A stretch of 64,000 nucleotides of DNA, from assembly GCF_016342785.1 (NCBI RefSeq), contig NZ_JAEINH010000001.1, positions 248,001 to 312,000 of the forward strand, read 5' to 3'. A program made the translations under genes and the position numbers. The notes under the pieces were generated by a model, which saw nothing but the letters and a program-made list of their open reading frames with translations, did no database searches and had not been told where the DNA came from. Each line of letters begins with the position of its first letter. The stretch's first letter is position 1. Below are positions 44,701-52,358 of this stretch, one piece after another. Source of the stretch: Sanguibacter suaedae (lineage in GTDB: Bacteria > Actinomycetota > Actinomycetes > Actinomycetales > Cellulomonadaceae).

Positions 44701-46807
44701 CCAGGGCGTCGGTAGTGGACTCGACCTGGTTCGTCTCACCGAAGGTGAAGAACGTGGTGGCCTCGATCGGTGTCCCGGCGGCCTTGGTCTCGGAGAGCAC
44801 CTGTCCGTCGATGAACCGTTCGATCGTCACTGAACCCGCAGGGTCAGTGATCGTCGTCTGATCCGACTCGTAGGCGAACGTCATAGTCCTGCCCAGTGCG
44901 TCAGTCTGGGCGGTGACCCGGCTCGCGGTGTCATAGACGTTCGTGGTCACCCCGCCACCGGGCTTGGTCAACGACACCACCCGGTGTGCCGAGTCATACG
45001 CGTAGGCAAGGGTCGATCCGTCGGGCAGCGTCACACCCGTGAGATCTCCAGCCGACGAGTACGCGTAGGACACGGTCCGCCCCGTGTGGTCCACGACCGC
45101 CGTGATGTGCGAACCGGCCCAGATGACATCCAGGGACGACCCGCGGTCGTCGGTCACACGGGTGAGGTTCGCCCCGGTGTAGGTCAATGTCACCGTGTTG
45201 CCGTTAAGGTCTTGAAGGGCACCAAGGCGCCCGTCAGCATCGAAGACGAACACCTGACGCCCCTGGCGGGTCATCACGAACGTGCCATCGGCCCGTTGCT
45301 CCAAGGTTGCCTGAACCTGAACCGGGGCCGCGAAGCGCCCATCGCCGGTGCGCGTGAACGCCACGACGCTGCCGTTCTCCTGGCGCACCTGAACCTGCCC
45401 AGCGTCCTGCAACGTCCCTGTCACCCCGACGGGAACCGACATCAGCATGTCGAAGTTCGTCGTCCACCCCCACCCCAGCGGACCATCGACTCGATTCCGA
45501 GAAGTGGCGAAACTGCGCTGGAACGCCAGTGCGGGCGAACCGCTTCCCACACTCAGATCGGTGCTGGTCTCCCAGAACTCACCCGTCACCGAGTTCACCG
45601 GGTCTCCATGACACCGCGCGCTGCAAGGCACCGACGGGTTCGACCCACCTGCGGTCGCGCCCGCCCACGTCGGACCGTTGCCTGACGTGCTCAACCGGCC
45701 ACTGATCGCGCGAACGTCGTTGGTGGGGATGGAAGTGGAGGGCCTGTCTTGTGCGACATAGGCGGTGAAGGTGCGGGTGCCGTTGTTGGCCACGCTGATG
45801 TCGGCCGTGAGGGTGGTGTTATCGGCAGACCCACACGCGGTGTTAGCGCAAGCGCTGACCAGCTTGCCCTCGTTGTCGTAGATCGACAGGTAGTACGGGG
45901 AGCGTAGCTCCGCGCTGGCCGTCGCCGTGACCACCATCTGGTTAGTCGAAGTGCCCGCCGCCTTCGTCAGCTGGACCGAGCCGTTCCACCCCAGGTTTCG
46001 AACCTTGACGGTGTTGGAGATCGCGCGGACGTCGTTGGTGGGGATGGAAGTGGAGGGCCTGTCTTGTGCGACATAGGCGGTAAAGGTGCGGGTGCCGTTG
46101 TTGGCCACACTGATGCTGGCCGTGAGGGCGGTGTTATCGGCAGACCCACACGCGGTGTTAGCGCAAGCGCTGACCAGCTTGCCCTCGTTGTCGTAGATCG
46201 ACAGGTAGTACGGGGAGCGTAGCTCCGCGCTGGCCGTCGCCGTGACCACCGCCCAGGTGTCGTGAACATCAACCTGCGTGCGCGAAACAGCCAACTGAGC
46301 AGTCCCCGACCAACCTGTGTTGTGGGTGCTGACGGTGTTGGAGATCGCGCGGACGTCGTTGGTGGGGATGGAAGTGGAGGGCCTGTCTTGTGCGACATAG
46401 GCGGTAAAGGTGCGGGTGCCGTTGTTGGCCACACTGATGCTGGCCGTGAGGGCGGTGTTATCGGCAGACCCACACGCGGTGTTAGCGCAAGCGCTGACCA
46501 GCTTGCCCTCGTTGTCGTAGATCGACAGGTAGTACGGGGAGCGTAGCTCCGCGCTGGCCGTCGCCGTGACCACCGCCCAGGTGTCGTGAACATCAACCTG
46601 CGTGCGCGAAACAGCCAAGTCGACAGTCCCTGACCACGGCTCGGCCGCGACTGCAGGCGGGGAAGGCACCGCGATAAGCACGATCCCAGCGAGCACCGCC
46701 GCTGTGATCGCGGCGACGAGCCGCCGGAACTGCCCGGAGGGCTTGCGCAATCTCTCAGCGTCCCTGGTCATACCAGCACGATTCGGCCGACCTGTATCAA
46801 ACGACAT
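41744..46807 (-). CDS. Secreted RHS/YD-repeat polymorphic toxin
   Basis: 1687 residues. A signal peptide (to about residue 55, ending AVAAEP) is followed by three near-identical ~108-residue repeats (about 57-375), a DUF6531-type region (PVNSVTGEFWETSTDLS near 405) and some forty YD repeats. The RHS core ends RYYDPTTAQFLTRDPLETT and NPLQYVDPLGLW near 1555. The remaining ~125 residues are the variable toxin part: a Gly/Ala-rich hydrophobic hairpin (VAGTLALGAGLVGVTVASGG, TVLTWTSVGASSVAAAQ) and a Cys-containing tail. It has no catalytic motif I recognise and resembles pore-forming tips. ATG 46807 has GGGGGAG six bases upstream. The YD shell probably encloses the tip until delivery. Confidence 0.88.
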   Translation of the reverse strand: MSFDTGRPNRAGMTRDAERLRKPSGQFRRLVAAITAAVLAGIVLIAVPSPPAVAAEPWSGTVDLAVSRTQVDVHDTWAVVTATASAELRSPYYLSIYDNEGKLVSACANTACGSADNTALTASISVANNGTRTFTAYVAQDRPSTSIPTNDVRAISNTVSTHNTGWSGTAQLAVSRTQVDVHDTWAVVTATASAELRSPYYLSIYDNEGKLVSACANTACGSADNTALTASISVANNGTRTFTAYVAQDRPSTSIPTNDVRAISNTVKVRNLGWNGSVQLTKAAGTSTNQMVVTATASAELRSPYYLSIYDNEGKLVSACANTACGSADNTTLTADISVANNGTRTFTAYVAQDRPSTSIPTNDVRAISGRLSTSGNGPTWAGATAGGSNPSVPCSARCHGDPVNSVTGEFWETSTDLSVGSGSPALAFQRSFATSRNRVDGPLGWGWTTNFDMLMSVPVGVTGTLQDAGQVQVRQENGSVVAFTRTGDGRFAAPVQVQATLEQRADGTFVMTRQGRQVFVFDADGRLGALQDLNGNTVTLTYTGANLTRVTDDRGSSLDVIWAGSHITAVVDHTGRTVSYAYSSAGDLTGVTLPDGSTLAYAYDSAHRVVSLTKPGGGVTTNVYDTASRVTAQTDALGRTMTFAYESDQTTITDPAGSVTIERFIDGQVLSETKAAGTPIEATTFFTFGETNQVESTTDALGRLTRFTYDARGNRTSVTDPLGRVSTATYDELNNMTSMTNAAGESRTMAYDDRGNLVSSTAPDGATTTFTLNADGTVATSTDPLGRVTAFTYDSTGFTASITGPDGSVVLTQYDSLGNLISTTDPRGTTAGAQPGDYTSTFSYDALGRQLTGTDALGALVASVYDAEGRPTSVTDASAATTTSEYDLHGQLTAVVDAAGGRTTMTYDGAGRVLTVTDAAGSVTSSEYDALGRTTSVTDALGRVTSMEYDAGDRVTATVSPSGARTTYTYDAADQLLTVTDALGKVTTTTYDKAGRPVTVTDADGRAATSTYDKAGRPVSVLRGDGSTVRWENNAAGQVIAYVDGSGARSTTTYDEAGRRASYTDTAGRVTTYGYDVAGLLTTVTQADGAVTTYTYDAAGRRTGTDYSDATPDVSMTYDLAGRPTSTTDAAGTTAYTYDALGRVLQVDRDGTTVGYGWDEVNQLTALTYPTGQTVHRTYDAAGQLTSVKDWLDQTYTFAYDADGSTTEVTYPNGVVTSMDHDANGQTLGVLTSASAGEDLLALAYGYTDAGQLADQTTTRSTQSRAPPAVATTTSTYTWDALGRVAQVSGDQPSTFTFDAAGSVTTLGAGQTLTYDAARQLTTSTTPATDTAPAVTSTFTYDARGNRATTVTDTGDAAGTIAHTYDQANQLTTITGPDGTTTAYTYDATGLRASATTTTGTESATEQYTWNALAAVPQLLTDNTHSYLYGASSTPLAQYDLTGSGVDYLHGDVLGSIRTTTDTTGAVTSNADYDVYGQPLAVTTEPVSAITRFGYAGEYTDPTGYIYLRARYYDPTTAQFLTRDPLETTTNNPYGYTDGNPLQYVDPLGLWSWNPLKWTKDEWSTVGNVAGTLALGAGLVGVTVASGGTAAPFLLGASTVLTWTSVGASSVAAAQECLDGGSAGACIEKVGVTAVSAAGAGVASMLQQTAWQARRLAGSQLLRQYAWFGGNSVSLAYDAGKVAYCS
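45700..46625. repeat. Three tandem ~324-base near-identical repeats in the RHS gene
   Basis: Units encode a beta-domain with SAELRSPYYLSIYDNEGK and the Cys pair SACANTACGSADNT. The two 5'-most units are 324 bases apart and almost base-identical; the third unit is about 318 bases away and lacks two codons. Such identity implies recent expansion or gene conversion. Confidence 0.88.
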
Positions 46808-47223
46808 GAACTCTCCCCCTGGACACCGCTCTCACACTCTTACCTCGACCGGATCGACACCAGGAGGTGAAACCTTGAGCCTCTACTGAAAAACGGTCGA
46901 TCGGCATGAGAGACGAGCAGTAGCGCTCCAGGACAACCCGCCACGACACGTCGTCTACCCCATGGGTTGCGAGGCGTGTCGTCGCACAGCCACGTTGATG
47001 AGGAGCCTCCGCACAGGTTCCACCTCGGGGCCACCGCGACGCGGTGCCCGGCCGCGCCGAGCACGCGCGCGAGGTCGTGGGCGTCGGCCGGCTCGCCCTT
47101 GGCGTCGATCATCACCACGGGCCACCCGCCACCACTGCCTGGCCAGGATCCGGCCCTGACCCACGGACCGCGCGATCTCGAACAGCCCTTCTGCAAGCCA
47201 ACGACGCAGACCGCCAAGTGCTC
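46808..47223. other. Gene-poor stretch upstream of the RHS gene, holding the RHS promoter region
   Basis: No intact gene is supported. The first 150 bases must contain the RHS promoter, although no clear -10 or -35 was found. The rest carries one decayed coding fragment. Confidence 0.5.
47005..47118 (-). pseudogene. Decayed fragment resembling an actinobacterial ATP-binding/conjugation-type ATPase
   Basis: Read on the minus strand the segment gives VVMIDAKGEPADAHDLARVL then GAAGHRVAVAPRWNL, like the post-Walker-B DAKG segment of TraG/FtsK-like actinobacterial ATPases. The surrounding frame has no such similarity, so this is probably a relic of a mobile element. Confidence 0.35.
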
Positions 47224-47496
47224 CTAAGCGTCTAACGCTTCCATCACGTCCTCGGGGGGCGGGGTCAACCACATCAGGGTCACCCCGCCCTTCGGCACAT
47301 GGTCGAAGCGCGCCGCCAGGGAGAACCCACCGGCCTCGTCGCCGCGGGCCTCCGCCCACGCGCGTGCTTCCTGCGTGGAGCACTCGTCGACGTCGAAGGT
47401 CGCCACCCGCCGCCCTGGATACACCACCGCGACCCTGTAACCATCAGCGTTCATCTCGTGCTCACAGGTGCGCTCATCCACCTGGGTAACTCTCAT
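47224..47496 (-). CDS. Hypothetical protein
   Basis: 90 residues, soluble, with alternating beta-type segments (YRVAVVYPGRRVATFDVDE) and two Cys. GGAG abuts the ATG with no spacing, so an internal start such as the ATG encoding MNADGYRVAVV is possible. No family recognised. Confidence 0.5.
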   Translation of the reverse strand: MRVTQVDERTCEHEMNADGYRVAVVYPGRRVATFDVDECSTQEARAWAEARGDEAGGFSLAARFDHVPKGGVTLMWLTPPPEDVMEALDA

Positions 47497-47753
47497 CTCC
47501 GGAGCGTAACCCTGCCCATCTGGGGACAGATCACATCACCCGTGCTCTCGCCTTCCATGAAGCCGCTTGTCGAGAACGTCCATCTCGATGATAAGAAGGC
47601 GCGGACCGCTGAGATGCGTCGAGCCAGTCGCAGTCCTTGCTGCTGGACGTGGTGGGTGGTGTGCGCTGGATTCGGGGACTGATCGCAACGGGCTTCGATG
47701 ATCGGGTCCCCCGAATGCACCAGACGGCAGAGTTGCGGGTGGAAGGGAGCACC

Positions 47754-48623
47754 GTGATCACCTGGCTCAACCGGCTCGTCGACGTCGTCGAGGAGCATCT
47801 CGCCGACGACCTCGACGTCGCCTGCCTCGCCGCCACGCTCGGCACCACCGAGCACCACCTGCGTCGCATGTTCTCCGCGCTGGCCGGGATGCCGCTGTCG
47901 GAGTACGTGCGCCGTCGTCGCATGACGGTCGCCGCGGCGGACGTCGTGACAGGAACCGGGGACCTGCTGGGCATGGCCGTCCGCTACGGCTACACCTCGG
48001 CCGAGGCCTTCGGAAGAGCGTTTCAGTCGGTCCACGGAGTCACCCCGGGCCGAGCACGTCGCGACGGTGGTCCCCTCCTCACCCAGCCACGCCTCAGGTT
48101 CCGCCTGACCGTCGAAGGAGCAACACCCATGAACGTCCGAATCACCTCACGACCTGCCTTCCGGCTGGCGGGGCACGCCACCCGTGTTCCGCTCATCCAC
48201 CGCGGAGTCAACCCCGCCATACAGGAGCACGTGACGTCCCTGGCTCCAGAGGAGCACCTGCGGCTCAAGGCCATGGGCGACACCGAGCCGCACGGACTCC
48301 TCGCGGTCACCACCGACATCGACCCGGACCGCACGGAAGACACCGAGCTGACGTACCTGCACGGCGTGGCCGTCACCGACGCCGTGCCACCCCCGGACGA
48401 CCTCGACGTCATCGACGTGCCGGCCGGCTCGTGGGCCGTCTTCCGGGCGGCGGGTCCTTACCCGCAGACGCTCCAGGAGGTGTGGTCAGCCACTGCCACC
48501 GAGTGGTTCCCCTCGAACCCGTGGAGGCTTCGAGCGGGCCCAGAGATGGTCTCCGTGATCGACCGCACCGACGACTTCAGTGTCGCAACGGTCGAGCTCT
48601 GGCTGCCCGTCGAGGGCAGCTGA
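47754..48623 (+). CDS. AraC-family regulator with GyrI-like effector-binding domain
   Basis: 289 residues. Two helix-turn-helices occupy residues 1-105 (DDLDVACLAATLGTTEHHLRRMFSA; GMAVRYGYTSAEAFGRAFQSVHGVTPGRAR). A GyrI-like small-molecule domain fills 125-289 (ITSRPAFRLAGHATRVPL, VIDVPAGSWAVFRAAGPYPQTLQEVW). GTG 47754 has GGAAGGGAG four bases upstream. It probably senses a drug-like ligand. Confidence 0.88.
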   Translation: MITWLNRLVDVVEEHLADDLDVACLAATLGTTEHHLRRMFSALAGMPLSEYVRRRRMTVAAADVVTGTGDLLGMAVRYGYTSAEAFGRAFQSVHGVTPGRARRDGGPLLTQPRLRFRLTVEGATPMNVRITSRPAFRLAGHATRVPLIHRGVNPAIQEHVTSLAPEEHLRLKAMGDTEPHGLLAVTTDIDPDRTEDTELTYLHGVAVTDAVPPPDDLDVIDVPAGSWAVFRAAGPYPQTLQEVWSATATEWFPSNPWRLRAGPEMVSVIDRTDDFSVATVELWLPVEGS

Positions 48624-48827
48624 CCCGGCTCTCGGTCCCGCGCCGGCCTGACCTGCTCCACGAGGTGCGGTCGACGCCACGACACGCGCCGAGGAGTTCG
48701 TTACGCTTCCCTGAAAGCCGAATTGCGCCCAAGGGGCACTAGATCGGTACTCGCTCCGGTTCGAGCCAACCGAGCACGTTATGGCTCGCGAGGGTGCGAA
48801 ACTCAACGTCGAGGAGGACACCCACCG

Positions 48828-48965
48828 ATGATCGACCTCGGATACCAGAGCGCACTCTACGACTACGCTTTTCTCGCAACAGTCACCACGTTGGCCACCG
48901 TCGCCGTCGTGTTCCTTCGACGAAGAACTCGCTCTAGGCGTCAATCCGGCTCCGACGCTGAATAG
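48828..48965 (+). CDS. Small single-pass membrane protein
   Basis: 45 residues: one hydrophobic helix (FLATVTTLATVAVVFL) then a very basic tail RRRTRSRRQ. GAGGAGG lies ten bases before the ATG. No family recognised. Confidence 0.5.
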   Translation: MIDLGYQSALYDYAFLATVTTLATVAVVFLRRRTRSRRQSGSDAE

Positions 48966-49045
48966 GACTCACGACTCCTCTCTTCCCTGAAGGGATCGAC
49001 CACCACCGCGAACGCCGTCGGTCGCAGAGCTGCGGGCCGCAGCGA

Positions 49046-49705
49046 TCACTGCCCCGCCCGCGGGTCCTGGGACGGGTCGTCGTACATCTCCGGGCACCCT
49101 TGCTCGGGTGCGTCAGGACGCAGCTCGAAGTGCCAGATCTCGTTGGCGTACACCTGGCAGAGGCCGTACTGGGCGCCGCGCCGGCTGAGGAGCTCGGCGG
49201 TCGGGTAGGGGCCGATGTCGACGGCGTCGCCCGTCACGTGGGCGGAGCCCTCGGGCGAGGCGACCAGGCGGGACGCCTCCTCCGCGGATCCCGTGGTGCG
49301 CAGGGCGTCGTCCTGCAACCACTGCTGGTACTCCGGGGACCGCCACCCGCTGGTGATGTGCAGGGGCCGCCCGTCGGCCTCCATGGCGGTCGCCGCCTCC
49401 CGGACGGCAGCGAGCAGGTCGGGGTCGAGGCGCGCGATCGCGGGGACGGTGTCGTCGAACGGGGAGACCGCCTCACCGCCGGGGACCCGCCCGTCGGCGG
49501 CCGTCGGCTCGGTCGACGTCACGAGCCGCACCCCACCCCCCGAGGGAGCGGCGAACAGCTCTCGGGCCGCACCGGCCCCCAGGGCGACCAGAACGGCGAG
49601 GACGACGACGGCGGCGGCCACCCGTCGGCGCCGCGGACGGCGCGGGACGCGCCGGGGACCGGTCGTCGGTTCGTGGACTGGGGCGGTGACACCGGGTGCG
49701 CTCAT
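49046..49705 (-). CDS. D-alanyl-D-alanine carboxypeptidase, VanY-like (M15B)
   Basis: 219 residues. A basic N-terminus and one membrane helix (residues ~28-48) anchor an extracytoplasmic domain with HITSGWRSPEYQQWL, SAHVTGDAVDIGP (zinc His and Asp) and NEIWHFEL (catalytic Glu, zinc His). It trims the terminal D-Ala of peptidoglycan stems. It is divergent from an OmpR/EnvZ-type pair, suggesting control by that system. Confidence 0.87.
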   Translation of the reverse strand: MSAPGVTAPVHEPTTGPRRVPRRPRRRRVAAAVVVLAVLVALGAGAARELFAAPSGGGVRLVTSTEPTAADGRVPGGEAVSPFDDTVPAIARLDPDLLAAVREAATAMEADGRPLHITSGWRSPEYQQWLQDDALRTTGSAEEASRLVASPEGSAHVTGDAVDIGPYPTAELLSRRGAQYGLCQVYANEIWHFELRPDAPEQGCPEMYDDPSQDPRAGQ

Positions 49706-49779
49706 GGGTCGAGCGAACCCACCCGGCTGTTGCCACGGTGTACGGGCTTTCGCATACGCCCGCGATATGGGGCCGCGCG

Positions 49780-49791
49780 TAGGGTCGCCGT
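49780..49791 (+). promoter_or_regulatory. Candidate leaderless promoter of the response regulator
   Basis: TAGGGT (49780-49785) lies six bases from ATG 49792 and no ribosome site is present, the actinobacterial TANNNT-leaderless pattern. Confidence 0.45.
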
Positions 49792-50487
49792 ATGCGTGTG
49801 CTGATCGTCGAGGACGAACCGGATCTCGCCGCGGCCGTCCGGGACGGGTTGCGGCTCGAGGCGATCGCCGCCGACGTCGCCCTGGACGGTCACAAGGCCC
49901 TGGAGCTGCTGGCCGTCAACACGTACGCCGTGGCGGTCCTCGACCGCGACGTGCCGGGGCCGTCCGGGGACGACGTCGCACGGTCGATCGTCGCCTCCGG
50001 GTCCGCGACGCCCATCCTCATGCTCACCGCCGCGGACCGCCTGGACGACAAGGCCAGCGGTTTCGAGCTGGGGGCCGACGACTACCTCACCAAACCGTTC
50101 GTCATGCGCGAGCTCGTCCTGCGGGTGCGGGCCCTCGCCCGACGCACCCCCGCGCGGACCCCGCCGGTGCTGGAGCTGGTCGGGCTCCGCGTCGACCCGT
50201 TCCGGCGGGAGGTGTTCCGCGACGGCCGGTACGTCGCGGTGACGCGCAAGCAGTTCGCCGTCCTCGAGGTCCTCATGGCCGCCCGCGGAGGCGTGGTGAG
50301 CGCCGAGCAGCTCCTCGCGCAGGCGTGGGACGACAATGCCGACCCGTTCACCAACGCCGTGCGCATCACCATCTCGTCGTTGCGCCGGCGCCTCGGTGAG
50401 CCATGGGTCATCGACACCGTCCCCGGCGTCGGGTACCGCATCGGTGCGGGCAGCCCCGCCCAGGCCACGGGGGACGACGATGCGTAG
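49792..50487 (+). CDS. OmpR-family response regulator (VanR-like context)
   Basis: 231 residues. The receiver has VEDEPDLA, phospho-acceptor in AVLDRDVPG near residue 51, TAAD and LTKPF. The winged helix is in the C-terminal third (FAVLEVLMAARGGVVSAEQLL, VRITISSLRRRLG, VPGVGYRI). It overlaps the kinase gene by eight bases and faces a vanY-like gene, a likely target. Confidence 0.88.
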   Translation: MRVLIVEDEPDLAAAVRDGLRLEAIAADVALDGHKALELLAVNTYAVAVLDRDVPGPSGDDVARSIVASGSATPILMLTAADRLDDKASGFELGADDYLTKPFVMRELVLRVRALARRTPARTPPVLELVGLRVDPFRREVFRDGRYVAVTRKQFAVLEVLMAARGGVVSAEQLLAQAWDDNADPFTNAVRITISSLRRRLGEPWVIDTVPGVGYRIGAGSPAQATGDDDA

Positions 50488-51592
50488 GCGGGGTCTCTCG
50501 GCCCGCCTACGCCTGACCCTCAGCTATGCGGCGCTCGTGGTCGTCGTCGGCGCGATCCTCCTGGCCGTCGTGTTCGTCTTCCTCCTGCGGTATGTGCCGG
50601 AGGGCAACATCGTCGTCCTCCAGCCCGGCAGCGGGAGCGCGATCGCGCCCGACCGGAACGACCTCCTGGCCGCGTTCGTGCCCGCCGCGACCCTAGCGTG
50701 CGCGGCGCTCTTCGCGCTGGGGATGCTCGGGGGGTGGTTCCTCGCCGGGCGGGTGCTGCGCCCCCTCACCGAGATCAGCGACGCCGCCCGACGCGCCGCG
50801 TCGGGGTCGCTGAGCCACCGGATCGGGTCGACGGGACCGCACGACGAGTTCCGCGACGTCGCGGACACGTTCGACGCGATGCTCACCCGCATCGAACGCA
50901 ACGTCGCGGGGTACCGGCGCTTCGCGGCGGACGCCTCCCACGAGCTGCGCACCCCGCTCGCCACCACCCGGGCCATTCTCGACGTCGCGGCCGCCGACCC
51001 CGACGTCGACACCGGCACGCTGGTGGCGCGACTGAGCGCCGCGAACGACCGTGCGGTCGCCGTCACCGAGGCGCTGCTCCTCATCGCCCGGACCGACGCC
51101 GCCCCGCCCGAGCGCACGACCGTGGACCTCGCGCTCGTCCTCGAGGACGCCGTCGAGACGTTCGCCGGTCTCGCCGAGTCGCGCGGCACCGCCCTGCACC
51201 TCGGCGCGCAGCCCGCCTGGGTGAGCGGCAACGAACCGCTGCTCCTGCACCTCGCCGCGAACCTCGTGCAGAACGCCGTGGTCCACAACACCGGCGCGGG
51301 CGGGTGGGTCCGGGCGAGCACCGACGCGACCGGCGCACACGCCACCCTGACCGTCGAGAACACGGGCAGGCGGCTCACACCCGAGGACGTCGCACTCCTC
51401 ACGGAGCCGTTCCGGCGCGGAGAGGGCCGCACCAGGTCGGCCGACCACGCCGGGGCTGGCCTGGGCCTGGCCATCGCGACGTCCATCGTCGACGCCCTCG
51501 GCGGCACCCTCACCCTCGTCCCCCGCGCCGACGGCGGCCTCGTGGCGACCGCCAGGTTCCCTGCGGTCCCCGCCCCGACTACCGACGACTGA
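50480..51592 (+). CDS. OmpR-partner sensor histidine kinase (VanS-like context)
   Basis: 370 residues. TM1 (residues ~15-38), a short ~35-residue extracytoplasmic loop, TM2 (~70-92), HAMP (RVLRPLTEISDAARRAASG), HisKA box FAADASHELRTPLATTRAI near residue 150, N box LLLHLAANLVQNAVVHN and GAGLGLAIATSIVDALGG. The loop is small, as in envelope-stress and VanS-type kinases. It phosphorylates the upstream regulator. Confidence 0.88.
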   Translation: MRRRGLSARLRLTLSYAALVVVVGAILLAVVFVFLLRYVPEGNIVVLQPGSGSAIAPDRNDLLAAFVPAATLACAALFALGMLGGWFLAGRVLRPLTEISDAARRAASGSLSHRIGSTGPHDEFRDVADTFDAMLTRIERNVAGYRRFAADASHELRTPLATTRAILDVAAADPDVDTGTLVARLSAANDRAVAVTEALLLIARTDAAPPERTTVDLALVLEDAVETFAGLAESRGTALHLGAQPAWVSGNEPLLLHLAANLVQNAVVHNTGAGGWVRASTDATGAHATLTVENTGRRLTPEDVALLTEPFRRGEGRTRSADHAGAGLGLAIATSIVDALGGTLTLVPRADGGLVATARFPAVPAPTTDD

Positions 51593-51647
51593 GACATGAC
51601 CATCTCACTCGCTCAGGCACGGAGGGACGCACCGTCGTGCAACGCCG

Positions 51648-52043
51648 TCAGAGGGTCCTACCAGCCCAGCGGGCGAGGTCACCTCCGGGCGTGCACACGA
51701 CGAGCTCGCCGGTCTGCGACGTGAACGTCCAGGCTTCGTGCTGCGAGTGCGGTGGGCATTCCATGCGGTCCCCGCGTGCAAAGAGGAGCGACAGGACACC
51801 CTGGGGGCCGACTGCCGCGTGGACGACACGCTGGTGCAGCAGCCCCGTCACGACGGACCAGTGCTCCTCGGGCTCCTCCGGGTCGATCTCGACCGGCCGG
51901 TCCGAACCGGCGGGCACGACCGTGAACGGCGTCTCGACCCGCAGCCCGTCACCGTCGCCGAACTCGACGAAGACCGAGAAGTCGTGCGACAACCGGCTCA
52001 CCTGCTGTCCCACGAGCCCGTCCGGATACTCCGCCACGGTCAC
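51648..52043 (-). CDS. DUF6188-like hypothetical protein
   Basis: 131 residues from GTG 52043 (GTGA overlap with the upstream gene). The pattern GLVGQQVSRLSHDFSVFVEF then a beta-rich body and WTFTSQTGELVVCTP suggests the DUF6188 group, sometimes found near polymorphic toxins. Function unknown. Confidence 0.6.
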   Translation of the reverse strand: MTVAEYPDGLVGQQVSRLSHDFSVFVEFGDGDGLRVETPFTVVPAGSDRPVEIDPEEPEEHWSVVTGLLHQRVVHAAVGPQGVLSLLFARGDRMECPPHSQHEAWTFTSQTGELVVCTPGGDLARWAGRTL

Positions 52044-52354
52044 GCGTCGCCGCGTTCCAGCTGCGCTGCGGCCGCTGCGAGCACGTACGACCACCATCGC
52101 AGCGAGGTTCCCAGGATCTCTGCCGGCATGCCTTCCCAGGTCTCCGTGGTGCGCTCGAGCATCGACAGGGTCTCCGAGACCTGTCCGATCGTGACCTCCG
52201 GGCTCTCGAGCGGATCACCGAGGCGTGGGTCGTGGATGGCCCAGAAGAAGTCGAACGGAAGGTCGAGCGTCGGCCCGTGCTCAGCCACGCGATGCTCGAT
52301 CAGCCGGCCGATCATCTCGCGCATCTCGTCCAGGTCGACGGTGACGTGGTCCAC
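52040..52354 (-). CDS. Hypothetical protein
   Basis: 104 residues, helical and acidic; FDFFWAIHDPRLGDPLESPEV and TLSMLERTTETW are its main features. GTG 52354 lies five bases before the chemoreceptor stop in the same direction, without a clear ribosome site. It is coupled to the next gene by a GTGA overlap. No family recognised. Confidence 0.6.
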   Translation of the reverse strand: MDHVTVDLDEMREMIGRLIEHRVAEHGPTLDLPFDFFWAIHDPRLGDPLESPEVTIGQVSETLSMLERTTETWEGMPAEILGTSLRWWSYVLAAAAAQLERGDA

Positions 52355-52358
52355 GGGA

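Noticed and set aside
42180-45060. Periodic ~60-base motifs suggesting a repeat array
   Set aside because: They are the YD repeats of the RHS coding sequence, diverged and in frame.
46955-47383. 142-codon minus-strand frame upstream of the RHS gene
   Set aside because: Arg-rich composition of a shadow frame and overlap with a better small gene at 47224-47496.
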